Below, one piece after another: positions 42,485 to 49,392 of a stretch of 49,392 nucleotides of DNA. Numbering within the stretch: the first letter of the stretch is position 1; each line of letters starts with the position of its first letter. Below the pieces are notes generated by a model. That model did not search any database. It was not told the origin of the DNA and saw only the letters and a program-made list of their open reading frames with translations. The position numbers and the translations under genes are program-made. Location of the stretch: positions 1 through 49,392 of the forward strand of contig CAYRKW010000019.1 of NCBI GenBank assembly GCA_964425135.1, in the 5' to 3' direction. Source of the stretch: CAYLLD01 sp964425135. Lineage in GTDB: Bacteria > Pseudomonadota > Alphaproteobacteria > Rhodobacterales > Rhodobacteraceae.

Positions 42485-42931
42485 ATGCGCCGCTACGGAG
42501 AGCCGCCAAACCGAGATCAAGTCTATCAGGATCGCCCTGGTGCCTATGCTGCGATCATCAATGGCAGTGACATGCTGCTGACTGTGGAAAACCACCCCAA
42601 GGGCACGCCGGATGATATTCAGCTTCCCGGTGGCGGGATTGATCCGGGCGAAAGCCCGCTTCAAGCGCTTCACCGCGAGGTGATGGAGGAAACGGGTTAT
42701 CGCATTCGCGTGGACCGTCGGCTGGGTGTCTATCAGCGCTACATCTACATGCCGGAATACGACACATACGCGCGCAAGCTGTGCCACATTTTTCTGGCAC
42801 GTGCGACAGTGCGCCTTAGCGCGCCGCTGGAGCCGCATCATGTCCCGCTTTGGAGCCATCCAGCAGATGCGTTATCCCTGCTGACATCACGTGCAGATGC
42901 GGATTTTCTGGCGCGCACCTTCGTGAATTGA
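42485..42931 (+). CDS. Nudix hydrolase
   Basis: A 148-residue Nudix protein with a complete box: G50-x5-E56 and REVMEETGY (64-72), the metal-binding glutamates all present. It resembles short MutT-like hydrolases (RPGAYAAIINGSDMLLTVE, then LPGGGIDPGESP). The substrate cannot be predicted. ATG 42485 is preceded by GGAAGAG; a GTG one codon upstream and a TTG at 42470 are alternatives. It is divergent from hslO. Confidence 0.9.
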   Translation: MRRYGEPPNRDQVYQDRPGAYAAIINGSDMLLTVENHPKGTPDDIQLPGGGIDPGESPLQALHREVMEETGYRIRVDRRLGVYQRYIYMPEYDTYARKLCHIFLARATVRLSAPLEPHHVPLWSHPADALSLLTSRADADFLARTFVN

Positions 42932-42980
42932 GTTTGTGAGGGGCCTGCCTATACTGGAGCGCAGGTGAGCAAGTGGGGCA

Positions 42981-43526
42981 ATGACAATGCGAAAATCAAT
43001 AGTAGCGCTTCCGGTTCTGGCTTTGATCAGCGCCTGCGATCCGATATCGGAAGAACAATGCAAGGGCGGCAACTGGGCGGGTATTGGGCTATCGGACGGT
43101 AAGAACGGGCGCTCTGCCAGCGTGCTTGACGAGTATGCTGCAACATGCGGTGAGATTGGTATCTCGCCCGTGCGCGCGGACTATCTGCGCGGGCGGTCTG
43201 AGGGGCTGGTGTTCTACTGCACACCTGCAAACGCCTATCAGATCGGGCGCGAGGGCGGTCGGATCAACACTGTCTGCACGCCAGAGGCTCAGGCAGCGAT
43301 GGTTGTCCCGTTCAATCGCGGCGAGGATTATCACGAGTTGAGCGAGGCGATGGATGACAAGCGTGACGAGATCAATGCGCTGCAATCGCGGCTGAGCGAA
43401 TTTCCCGCCACGCCTGATGTCAACCAAACAGCGGAGATTGCGTCTATCAAGGCGCGGATTGCCGAGTTGGATCGGCGTATCTTCCGGCTATCGTTGGAGC
43501 GGCGGCGGTATGCGCGTTGGCCGTAG
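42981..43526 (+). CDS. DUF2799 family lipoprotein
   Basis: A 181-residue predicted lipoprotein: signal MTMRKSIVALPVLALISAC with a lipobox ending at C19. The mature part follows the DUF2799 pattern (WAGIGLSDGKNGRS, YAATCGEIGISPVRADYLRGRSEGLVFYCTPANAYQIGREGG, NTVCTPEAQ). A predicted coiled coil covers the C-terminal 60 residues. Function of the family is unknown. It would be anchored to the outer or inner membrane. Confidence 0.82.
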   Translation: MTMRKSIVALPVLALISACDPISEEQCKGGNWAGIGLSDGKNGRSASVLDEYAATCGEIGISPVRADYLRGRSEGLVFYCTPANAYQIGREGGRINTVCTPEAQAAMVVPFNRGEDYHELSEAMDDKRDEINALQSRLSEFPATPDVNQTAEIASIKARIAELDRRIFRLSLERRRYARWP

Positions 43527-43586
43527 CCGCAACGCGTCCTGCGTATCTGGTTGAGTGATCGATTGCGGCGCGTCGTTTTGTAAGAG

Positions 43587-43647
43587 ATCCCGGATCAAGT
43601 CCGGGATGGGCAAGGTGCGCCACCTGCCCCGGGCGAAGACCCGGGGC
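43587..43647. repeat. Pair of GC-rich hairpins between convergent genes
   Basis: Two perfect 8-base stems: ATCCCGGA (43587-43594) with TCCGGGAT (43600-43607), and GCCCCGGG (43626-43633) with CCCGGGGC (43640-43647). The first resembles the short palindromes centred on GGATCAAGTCC that are widespread between alphaproteobacterial genes. The pair lies between the DUF2799 gene and the M42 peptidase gene and may end transcription from both sides. Confidence 0.75.
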
Positions 43648-43716
43648 CTCTTCGAGAGCGGATATAAAGCTCAACCCAAATATTTTGCATGTGCTGGATC
43701 GTTTAAGCGGGCGGCT

Positions 43717-44760
43717 CTATGCCTGCTTGAGATAGGCGACCAGAATATCTTTCGCTGCCTCAAGATCGGATTTCTCGATCATCTCGGTCACTGTGTGGAT
43801 ATAGCGGGTGCCAACGACGATCCCGACCGCTTTTGCGCCTGCGGCAGCCTGTTGCGCGGCAGCGCCGTCCTGACCGCCAGCGGCGAGCAGCGTGCGTTGA
43901 TACGGGATTTTTTTCTTCTTCGCGAGCTTTTCGATTTCCAGCACAAGGTCTCGGTCGGCAATGAAACTGCTGTCTTTGACGTGCAACCCGAAGCCCTCAC
44001 CCTGAACAGTCGTTGCGTCTTTTTCAGGCACGCCGGGGGTGTCGCAGGCCAGCGTGGTGTCGATACCGAAACCGATGTCGGGGCGGATCGCGAAGCTGGC
44101 CGTACGCGCGCCGCGCAAGCCGACCTCCTCTTGAGCGGTAAAGGCGACGTGAATTTCGCAGCCGTGTTTGGCTTTGGAGTTGACCAACTCGCGGATTACT
44201 TCGATGCCAAGCCAGCAGGCAATGCGGTTGTCGAGCGCCTTTGAGACGACTTTTGAACCGATCTCGATCAGTGGCTCGTCCATAACGACGAAATCGCCGG
44301 GCTGGATCTTCTTCTGAGCGTCTTTTCCGAGCCCTGTGTCGATGACGAACTCGGTTGGTGCGGGCACTTTTTTGCGCTCTTCTGGCGTCGAAATGTGGAT
44401 GGGCTTTCCGCCGGGGTTCATCACGCCCTTATAGTCGCCTTTGTCTGTGCAGATCAGCACGCGACGCGAAAAGAGGTTGCGCGGGTCAAAGCCGCCGACG
44501 GGCTGCACATTCACAAAGCCCTTGTCGTTTACGTGGCTCACGAGAAAGCCGATCTCGTCCATATGGCAGAGCAGCATGACCTTTTTTGGCGCTTTGGTCT
44601 TTTTGACCGGATCGCGTCGGCACAGAAGGGACCCCAGCGCGTCGATCTCGACGTTGTCAAAGAGCCCCTTGATTTCTTTGGTGATCAGATCGCGCACGCG
44701 ATGTTCATTGCCTGGCGCACCGGGCGTTTCGCATAGGGATTTGAGAAGGTCGATATTCAT
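43717..44760 (-). CDS. M42 family metallopeptidase (aminopeptidase/glucanase-like)
   Basis: Dinuclear-metal peptidase of family M42 (TET-type aminopeptidases). From ATG 44760 it has 347 residues. Visible metal and catalytic residues: H66 in LLCHMDEIGF, the bridging Asp in ALDNRIACW, the Glu pair in TAQEEVGLRGA, Asp in GIDTTLACDTPG and His in GTRYIHTVTEM. It is cytoplasmic, with no signal peptide. The longer frame to 44832 adds residues unlike the family. Confidence 0.9.
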   Translation of the reverse strand: MNIDLLKSLCETPGAPGNEHRVRDLITKEIKGLFDNVEIDALGSLLCRRDPVKKTKAPKKVMLLCHMDEIGFLVSHVNDKGFVNVQPVGGFDPRNLFSRRVLICTDKGDYKGVMNPGGKPIHISTPEERKKVPAPTEFVIDTGLGKDAQKKIQPGDFVVMDEPLIEIGSKVVSKALDNRIACWLGIEVIRELVNSKAKHGCEIHVAFTAQEEVGLRGARTASFAIRPDIGFGIDTTLACDTPGVPEKDATTVQGEGFGLHVKDSSFIADRDLVLEIEKLAKKKKIPYQRTLLAAGGQDGAAAQQAAAGAKAVGIVVGTRYIHTVTEMIEKSDLEAAKDILVAYLKQA

Positions 44761-44821
44761 GACGCGGGCTCTTTTTGCTGGATCGGATGTGCGGCGGAGT
44801 TTCGGGGTTGGGGCGCTGAAT

Positions 44822-44838
44822 GGCAAGTGCAACTTGCC
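44822..44838. promoter_or_regulatory. 17-bp palindrome in divergent promoter region
   Basis: Arms GGCAAGT (44822-44828) and ACTTGCC (44832-44838), perfect, separated by three bases. It lies between divergent M42 peptidase (44760) and lytic transglycosylase (44893) genes, which suggests an operator. Confidence 0.5.
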
Positions 44839-44892
44839 CCGTGATGCTTTGACGCGATAGCGTTGGACGACACATCAAAGAAAGGTGGCGTT

Positions 44893-46065
44893 GTGCGCGG
44901 CATATTGGCGATATTTTTGTTGGTTTTGACTGCGCTGCAAGCTGGCGCGCAATGTGGTGGGTCGTGGCCGGCTTGGACGGATGGCGTGCGGCAAGAGGCT
45001 TTGGCTAAGGGTATTGATGCGCGCGCGGTTGAGGCTGTTTTAGGCGCAGCGCGGCAGAATGCATCGGTTCTGAAGGCGGATCGCAGTCAGGCGGTGTTTC
45101 GGCAGGATTTCCTGAAATTCTCGGGTCGTGCTGTATCAAAGGACCGGCTGCAACGCGGCGCTGTGATGCGCAAGACATACGCGTCTGTGTTTGATCGTGT
45201 GACATCGCAGACAGGGATACCGCCAGAGGTGATCCTCGCGTTTTGGGCGATGGAGACGGACTACGGTGCGGTGATGGGCAATATCCCGACGATTGAGGCA
45301 CTGGCCACGCTTGCGCATGATTGCAGGCGGCCGGAGCTGTTCCGCCCGCAGCTTATCGCGGCGATGGCTTTGGTGGAACGCGGGGATTTCAGCGTGAATG
45401 AGACCGGCGCTTGGGCGGGCGAGATCGGTCACGTCCAGATGCTGCCCGGCGATATTCTGGAGCGCGGCGTTGACGGGGATGGGGATGGCCGTGTGACGAT
45501 CAAGACAAGCGCGGCGGACGCGATCCTGTCAGCTGCAAAGATGTTGCAGCATCACGGATGGCGTCGCGGCGAGCCTTGGCTGGTGGAGGTCAAAGCGCCC
45601 TTGTCGCTCGACTGGTCGCTGGCAGGATTTGATCGGGCGCGCCCGGTCTCTGAGTGGGCCAGCCTAGGCGTCATCGCGCGTGAAGGATCTTTGCCCAAAG
45701 GATCACTCAAGGCGATATTGCTGGCGCCGCAGGGGCGTAAAGGGCCGCTGTTTCTGGGGTTTGAGAATTTCACGCAAACTTATCTGGAATGGAACAAGTC
45801 GTTGGTGAATACGACAACGGCGGCCTATCTTGCCACACGGCTCGGCGGGGCAGCGCCTTACGACAAGGGCAATCCGGACCCGCCATTTAGCGCAGAGGCG
45901 ATGGTTGATTTGCAAAAACGGTTGAAGGCGCGCGGGCATGATGTGGGCAAGGTGGACGGTATTCTGGGCCGATTGACGCGCGCGGCAGTGCGGGCGGAGC
46001 AAACCCGTCTGGGCCTGCCTGCGGATGGCTGGCCGACGCGCGCGCTTTACGAGGGTGTGCGTTAG
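44893..46065 (+). CDS. Lytic murein transglycosylase with peptidoglycan-binding domain
   Basis: MltB-type (SLT_2) transglycosylase that cleaves peptidoglycan. After a signal peptide (GILAIFLLVLTALQAGAQ) come the SLT domain with catalytic E121 in AFWAMETDYG, the GAWAGEIGHVQMLPGDIL segment, and a C-terminal PG_binding_1 domain (MVDLQKRLKARGHDVGKVDGILGRLTRAAVRAEQ). GTG 44893 is chosen for AAAGGTGG upstream and because the signal peptide then starts at once; a TTG at 44863 is possible. 390 residues. The next gene begins 29 bases later. Confidence 0.9.
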   Translation: MRGILAIFLLVLTALQAGAQCGGSWPAWTDGVRQEALAKGIDARAVEAVLGAARQNASVLKADRSQAVFRQDFLKFSGRAVSKDRLQRGAVMRKTYASVFDRVTSQTGIPPEVILAFWAMETDYGAVMGNIPTIEALATLAHDCRRPELFRPQLIAAMALVERGDFSVNETGAWAGEIGHVQMLPGDILERGVDGDGDGRVTIKTSAADAILSAAKMLQHHGWRRGEPWLVEVKAPLSLDWSLAGFDRARPVSEWASLGVIAREGSLPKGSLKAILLAPQGRKGPLFLGFENFTQTYLEWNKSLVNTTTAAYLATRLGGAAPYDKGNPDPPFSAEAMVDLQKRLKARGHDVGKVDGILGRLTRAAVRAEQTRLGLPADGWPTRALYEGVR

Positions 46066-46094
46066 GAAAGGTTGGCGTTGCGGGGGATGAAAAG

Positions 46095-48176
46095 GTGAGG
46101 CTTTATATAAACGGGAAAGCACCCGTGTCTTTCGTGCATGTGTATGGCGAGCGGAACAGTGGCACCAGCCATCTGAGCAAGCTGTTGCAGGACAACATGC
46201 GTGAGCCGGACAAATTTCTGGGCATGGCGCGCAGTGAGACGACGCCCTATGGGACCGAGTTGTTCGGCTATAAACACTGGTTCCCTGATTTGGAAAAACT
46301 GTCGGATATACGGCAGGAAAACACGCTTTTCATCGTTGTTTATCGCAATCCATATACTTGGGTGAAAGCGATGATGGATCGACCCTATGCGTTGGAGCAG
46401 TCAATCGGCGGTCTGGATGTTGGCGCGTTGCCCGGCGTCACACTGAAGGGGCATATAAACGGCAAAGACACGCGCAACGAGTTTCATCCCGATACGGGCA
46501 AGGGCATCGATCTTTTCGAGTTGAGGGCGCTAAAGATCGAGCGGTTTGAGGCACTCAAATCGCTTGTTGGAAATGTCGCATATCTCAATATCGAGGCGCT
46601 TCTGGACAATCCCAAAGCGGTCATAGATGGGTTGGCGGATGCATATGAGGCCACTTTTGTACCTGCGCCGGTGGTGGATCGCCAACCGCCCCGCAAGCTG
46701 GTCGAGGAATGCGATCAGTTGATGCCCTTTACGCAGGCTGAACTGTCGGTGCTTAATCGGAACATAAATTGGACGATGGAGAAAGACGCGGGCTATCAGC
46801 GCGTGTCTCCGGTTGCCGAGACAGCGGGTCGTCAACGCAAGATGTATATTTTGCATGGCGCATCGACAGTCGGCAAAACCACGATGATGCGGGAATTGGT
46901 TGCGCAAAAGCCGGAATTTATCGGCGTCGAGCTTGATGATTGTCACTATTGGGAAGACTACGCGCCGAAGTTCGGGGTGGAGCAGATTGCGCAGGTCTGT
47001 CCCAATGTGGGAGCGGAGGATAGCGATGCTTTATTGGAGCTCTATCAAGCAGCGACCATTGAGGGGCAGCGCACGATTGCCTATCTTTTTGAGCGTCTGC
47101 CTGAGTTGATCGGCCAGATGGATCAAGGGCATCCGGTGATTATGACTTGCGGTGGTTTGCCAAGGATCAGGCCGCCGGGTATCCAATCGATCTACCACTG
47201 GCTGAGCGAACATCTGGGCATCTCGTTCAATCACATCATGATCGAATTGCCCGAACATGTGCATATCGAGCGGATGAAAGCGCGCGGGCGGCTGCATCTC
47301 AAATCGGCGATACTGGAGAACAATCGCAAGCGGCAGGTGAAGCGGTCGCTGCATGATGCTGTGATTTCGGGATATGACGAGCTTCTGGCAGCGCTCTATG
47401 ATAGCGCGGTGTGCGGGTTGACGTCTGAAAAGAAGGCGCGGCTGGTGCGGGTGCACGAAAATACACAAAACCCGCTGCGCTACATCCAGCTTTACGGTGA
47501 GCGGAATAGCGGGACGAATTATCTTAAACGTCTTCTAACAGTTCATATGCGGGTGCCGGAGAATTTCGTGGGATCATATGCGACCAAGTCGAACCCTGTG
47601 AGTAGTGCAAAGCTGATGGGCTACAAGCATTTCTACGTGAACCCGGAAAAGGTGGCGAAGCATCAATCGCGCACGTTGTTTCTAGTGATCTACAAGAACC
47701 CGTATACGTGGCTGCGGTCCATGATGGAAAAACCCTATCACTTTCGCGCCAGTCTTGAGGGCAAGGTGCTGACAGATCTGCCGGATATCAAGCTGGATGG
47801 TCGGGATTCGCGCGGGACGAAGATCAAGGACGTGCATCCTGAGACAGGTGCGGATGTGACGATGTTCGAGTTGCGTGCCCATAAGATAGCCAATTGGGAA
47901 GGTCTGGTGGATCAGGTCGATAACGTCGCCTTTGTGAATTACGAGCACCTGTTGATGTACCCGACCCAGATTGTGCAGACGATTGTCGCGCGTTTTGGCA
48001 GTCTGTTTCACACGCAGCACATCCCACATATCCTGACCGATAAGCGCTATCTCGACAAATACGTCACGCCGGAGCCTTTCGCAGACGGCGAGATGGATGC
48101 AATGGACGCACATATCAACTGGGACGCGGAGGCGCGTGTTGGTTATGCCAAGGGCAATCTGTTTATACCTGATTAG
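46095..48176 (+). CDS. Duplicated sulfotransferase-like protein with central P-loop kinase-like domain
   Basis: An unusual 693-residue protein. Residues 1-235 and 455-693 are copies of one domain: YGERNSGT at 17-24 and 467-474, NPYTW at 85-89 and 535-539, HPxTG at 131 and 581, FELRA at 141 and 591, INW at 224 and 674, always exactly 450 apart. RNSGT followed by a YRNPYTW-type segment recalls the 5'- and 3'-phosphate-binding motifs of PAPS sulfotransferases. Residues 248-445 hold a different domain with P-loop GASTVGKT (255-262) and VELDDCHYWEDY, like small kinases. No signal peptide. GTG start, with GGGGGA seven bases upstream. It lies 29 bases after the transglycosylase gene. Function is not known. 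Confidence 0.8.
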   Translation: MRLYINGKAPVSFVHVYGERNSGTSHLSKLLQDNMREPDKFLGMARSETTPYGTELFGYKHWFPDLEKLSDIRQENTLFIVVYRNPYTWVKAMMDRPYALEQSIGGLDVGALPGVTLKGHINGKDTRNEFHPDTGKGIDLFELRALKIERFEALKSLVGNVAYLNIEALLDNPKAVIDGLADAYEATFVPAPVVDRQPPRKLVEECDQLMPFTQAELSVLNRNINWTMEKDAGYQRVSPVAETAGRQRKMYILHGASTVGKTTMMRELVAQKPEFIGVELDDCHYWEDYAPKFGVEQIAQVCPNVGAEDSDALLELYQAATIEGQRTIAYLFERLPELIGQMDQGHPVIMTCGGLPRIRPPGIQSIYHWLSEHLGISFNHIMIELPEHVHIERMKARGRLHLKSAILENNRKRQVKRSLHDAVISGYDELLAALYDSAVCGLTSEKKARLVRVHENTQNPLRYIQLYGERNSGTNYLKRLLTVHMRVPENFVGSYATKSNPVSSAKLMGYKHFYVNPEKVAKHQSRTLFLVIYKNPYTWLRSMMEKPYHFRASLEGKVLTDLPDIKLDGRDSRGTKIKDVHPETGADVTMFELRAHKIANWEGLVDQVDNVAFVNYEHLLMYPTQIVQTIVARFGSLFHTQHIPHILTDKRYLDKYVTPEPFADGEMDAMDAHINWDAEARVGYAKGNLFIPD

Positions 48177-48182
48177 GGCGGC

Positions 48183-48545
48183 TCAGGTGAGCAGGACTGT
48201 GAAAATTGCAATGATGGCGGGAATGGCCTGCACATAAAGGATACGTTTGGAAGCGGTCCGAGCACCGTAAATACCAGCCACCGCAACGCAGCTCAAAAAG
48301 AAGAGCGCTACATTGGCCGACCATTCGGTCGATCCGATGAGTAGTGACCAGATCAGCCCTGCGGCAAGAAAGGCGTTATAGAGCCCCTGATTTGCAGCAA
48401 GCACTTTGGTGGGCGCGAAGAGGTCTTTTGGAAAGCCGCGGAATATCTTTGGGCCGCGAGATTCCCAAGCGAACATCTCAAACCAGCAGATATAGAGATG
48501 CAGGGCTGCGATAAGCGCGATCAGAATGATCGACGGTATGGACAT
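48183..48545 (-). CDS. DUF1304 family membrane protein
   Basis: A 120-residue integral membrane protein with four predicted helices and the family features HLYICWFEMFAWESRGPKIF and NQGLYNAFLAAGLIW. DUF1304 proteins are uncharacterised. It converges with the 693-residue protein six bases away and is divergent from the MFS gene at 48701. Confidence 0.88.
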   Translation of the reverse strand: MSIPSIILIALIAALHLYICWFEMFAWESRGPKIFRGFPKDLFAPTKVLAANQGLYNAFLAAGLIWSLLIGSTEWSANVALFFLSCVAVAGIYGARTASKRILYVQAIPAIIAIFTVLLT

Positions 48546-48700
48546 GCCGGCTCCTTCGTTGTGGTGGTTTTGACCAGTTTGTCACGAAGTTTCGATATTG
48601 AGCAATGGATTGATCGCTGCGCGCTGCGCTGGCCTTGCAATTGTAATCCGGGCCAACTTGGCGCTCGCCAAGTCATCGGAATATGGATAGAGCGGATCAG

Positions 48701-49392
48701 ATGATGCATCGCATGACATTGGAAGAGGCACGTAAGCTGCCGCTTTGGCGGCGGCCGGTGACATTGCTTCTGGTGATGGCGGCGGCAATGCCATTCGCCT
48801 TTGCGACCTGGATTGCGCTTTTGAACAATTTTGTCATCGAGGCGGCCAATTTCGATGGGGTTGATATCGGTTGGCTCCAAACTGTGCGCGAGATCCCAGG
48901 GTTTTTCGCGGTGGGTGTCATCGCCATCATCGTTTTCATACGCGAGCAACATTTGGCGATTATCTCGCTGATTGCGCTGGGCGCCGCGACGGCGGTGACA
49001 GCCTGGTTTCCGACTTTTCAGGGGCTCTTGTGGACGACGTTTATCGGCTCGCTGGGCTTTCACTATTATGAGACCGTCAAACAGTCGCTCACACTGCAAT
49101 GGCTCGACAAGGAGGACGCGCCGAAGATTATTGGCTGGCTGGTGGCGGCAGGATCTGTGTCGTCCCTGATCGTTTATTCGGTGCTTGTGATCGGGTGGCG
49201 CGAGTACGGATGGTCCTACAATCTGGTGTATTTGATCGGTGGCGGGGTGACTGTGACGATGGCGATATTCTGTCAGTTGGCCTATCCGCAGATTGACGCG
49301 CCTGCGGTTCAGAACAAAACCATGGTGCTGCGCAAACGCTATTGGCTCTATTATGCGCTGCAGTTCATGTCGGGCGCGCGGCGGCAGATTTT
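48701..49392 (+). CDS. MFS transporter (3' end beyond window)
   Basis: The first 230 residues of a major facilitator superfamily protein, open to the window edge. It begins MMHRMTLEEARKLPLWRRPVTLLLVMAAAMPFAFATW and shows at least six hydrophobic helices, with LQTVREIPGFFAVGVIAIIVFIREQ and SLGFHYYETVKQSLTLQWL between them. Met5 (48713) is an alternative start. Substrate unknown. It is divergent from the DUF1304 gene. Confidence 0.85.
   Translation, partial: MMHRMTLEEARKLPLWRRPVTLLLVMAAAMPFAFATWIALLNNFVIEAANFDGVDIGWLQTVREIPGFFAVGVIAIIVFIREQHLAIISLIALGAATAVTAWFPTFQGLLWTTFIGSLGFHYYETVKQSLTLQWLDKEDAPKIIGWLVAAGSVSSLIVYSVLVIGWREYGWSYNLVYLIGGGVTVTMAIFCQLAYPQIDAPAVQNKTMVLRKRYWLYYALQFMSGARRQI

Noticed and set aside
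1..49392. tRNA or rRNA genes and insertion sequences
   Set aside because: No T-arm GGTTCRANTCC pattern in a cloverleaf context, no rRNA signature and no transposase-like protein was recognised on either strand by eye.

Overview
The window looks like a roseobacter-type alphaproteobacterium (Rhodobacterales). This rests on the gene content and order around the replication origin (fxsA-secB-dnaQ-coaE-aroE-maf | hemJ-rho-mnmE-mnmG-rsmG-parA-parB-hemW-rdgB-rph-hrcA-grpE-mutS), on a twin-arginine Rieske protein with a petABC operon, and on frequent GTG starts. It is draft sequence: a run of exactly 100 N (5835-5934) truncates one gene. No rRNA, tRNA, CRISPR array, insertion sequence or prophage was recognised.

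Layout. 1-4883: a complete urease operon read leftwards (ureD-A-B-C-E-F-G, ureG running off the edge), with a 30-base palindrome upstream. 5323-7306: an alpha/beta hydrolase cut by the gap and an MFS transporter. 7290-12500: housekeeping genes ending with dnaQ-coaE-aroE-maf on the minus strand. 12501-12842: an AT-rich, gene-free segment with several near-consensus DnaA boxes, where gene orientation flips; this is the probable chromosomal oriC. 12843-20207: hemJ, rho, mnmE, mnmG, rsmG, parA, parB on the plus strand, with two perfect 16-base parS palindromes inside the 5' ends of mnmG and rsmG. 20204-27170: heme, nucleotide, RNA, heat-shock and mismatch-repair genes. 27298-34968: an outer-membrane barrel protein, trmL, petABC (cytochrome bc1), a siderophore-interacting reductase, a YaiI-family protein, aroC, tlyA and a 70-residue unknown protein behind two palindromes. 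34975-38981: two paralogous ABC exporters in tandem. 39005-44760: a CCA-adding enzyme, two Nudix hydrolases, Hsp33, a DUF2799 lipoprotein and an M42 peptidase. 44893-49392: a lytic transglycosylase, an unusual 693-residue protein, a DUF1304 membrane protein and the start of a second MFS transporter.

Items of most interest: (1) the 693-residue protein at 46095-48176, in which two sulfotransferase-like copies, collinear at a constant 450-residue offset, flank a separate P-loop kinase-like domain; (2) three intergenic arrays of an 11-base direct repeat (1228-1282, 5936-5979, 36930-36973) resembling degenerate DnaA boxes, one of them inside the urease operon; (3) the oriC/parS region; (4) palindromic operator candidates upstream of the urease operon and of the 70-residue gene; (5) two genes (ureD and the CoA-pyrophosphatase-type Nudix gene) whose best Shine-Dalgarno sequences precede ATT or ATC rather than a standard start codon.
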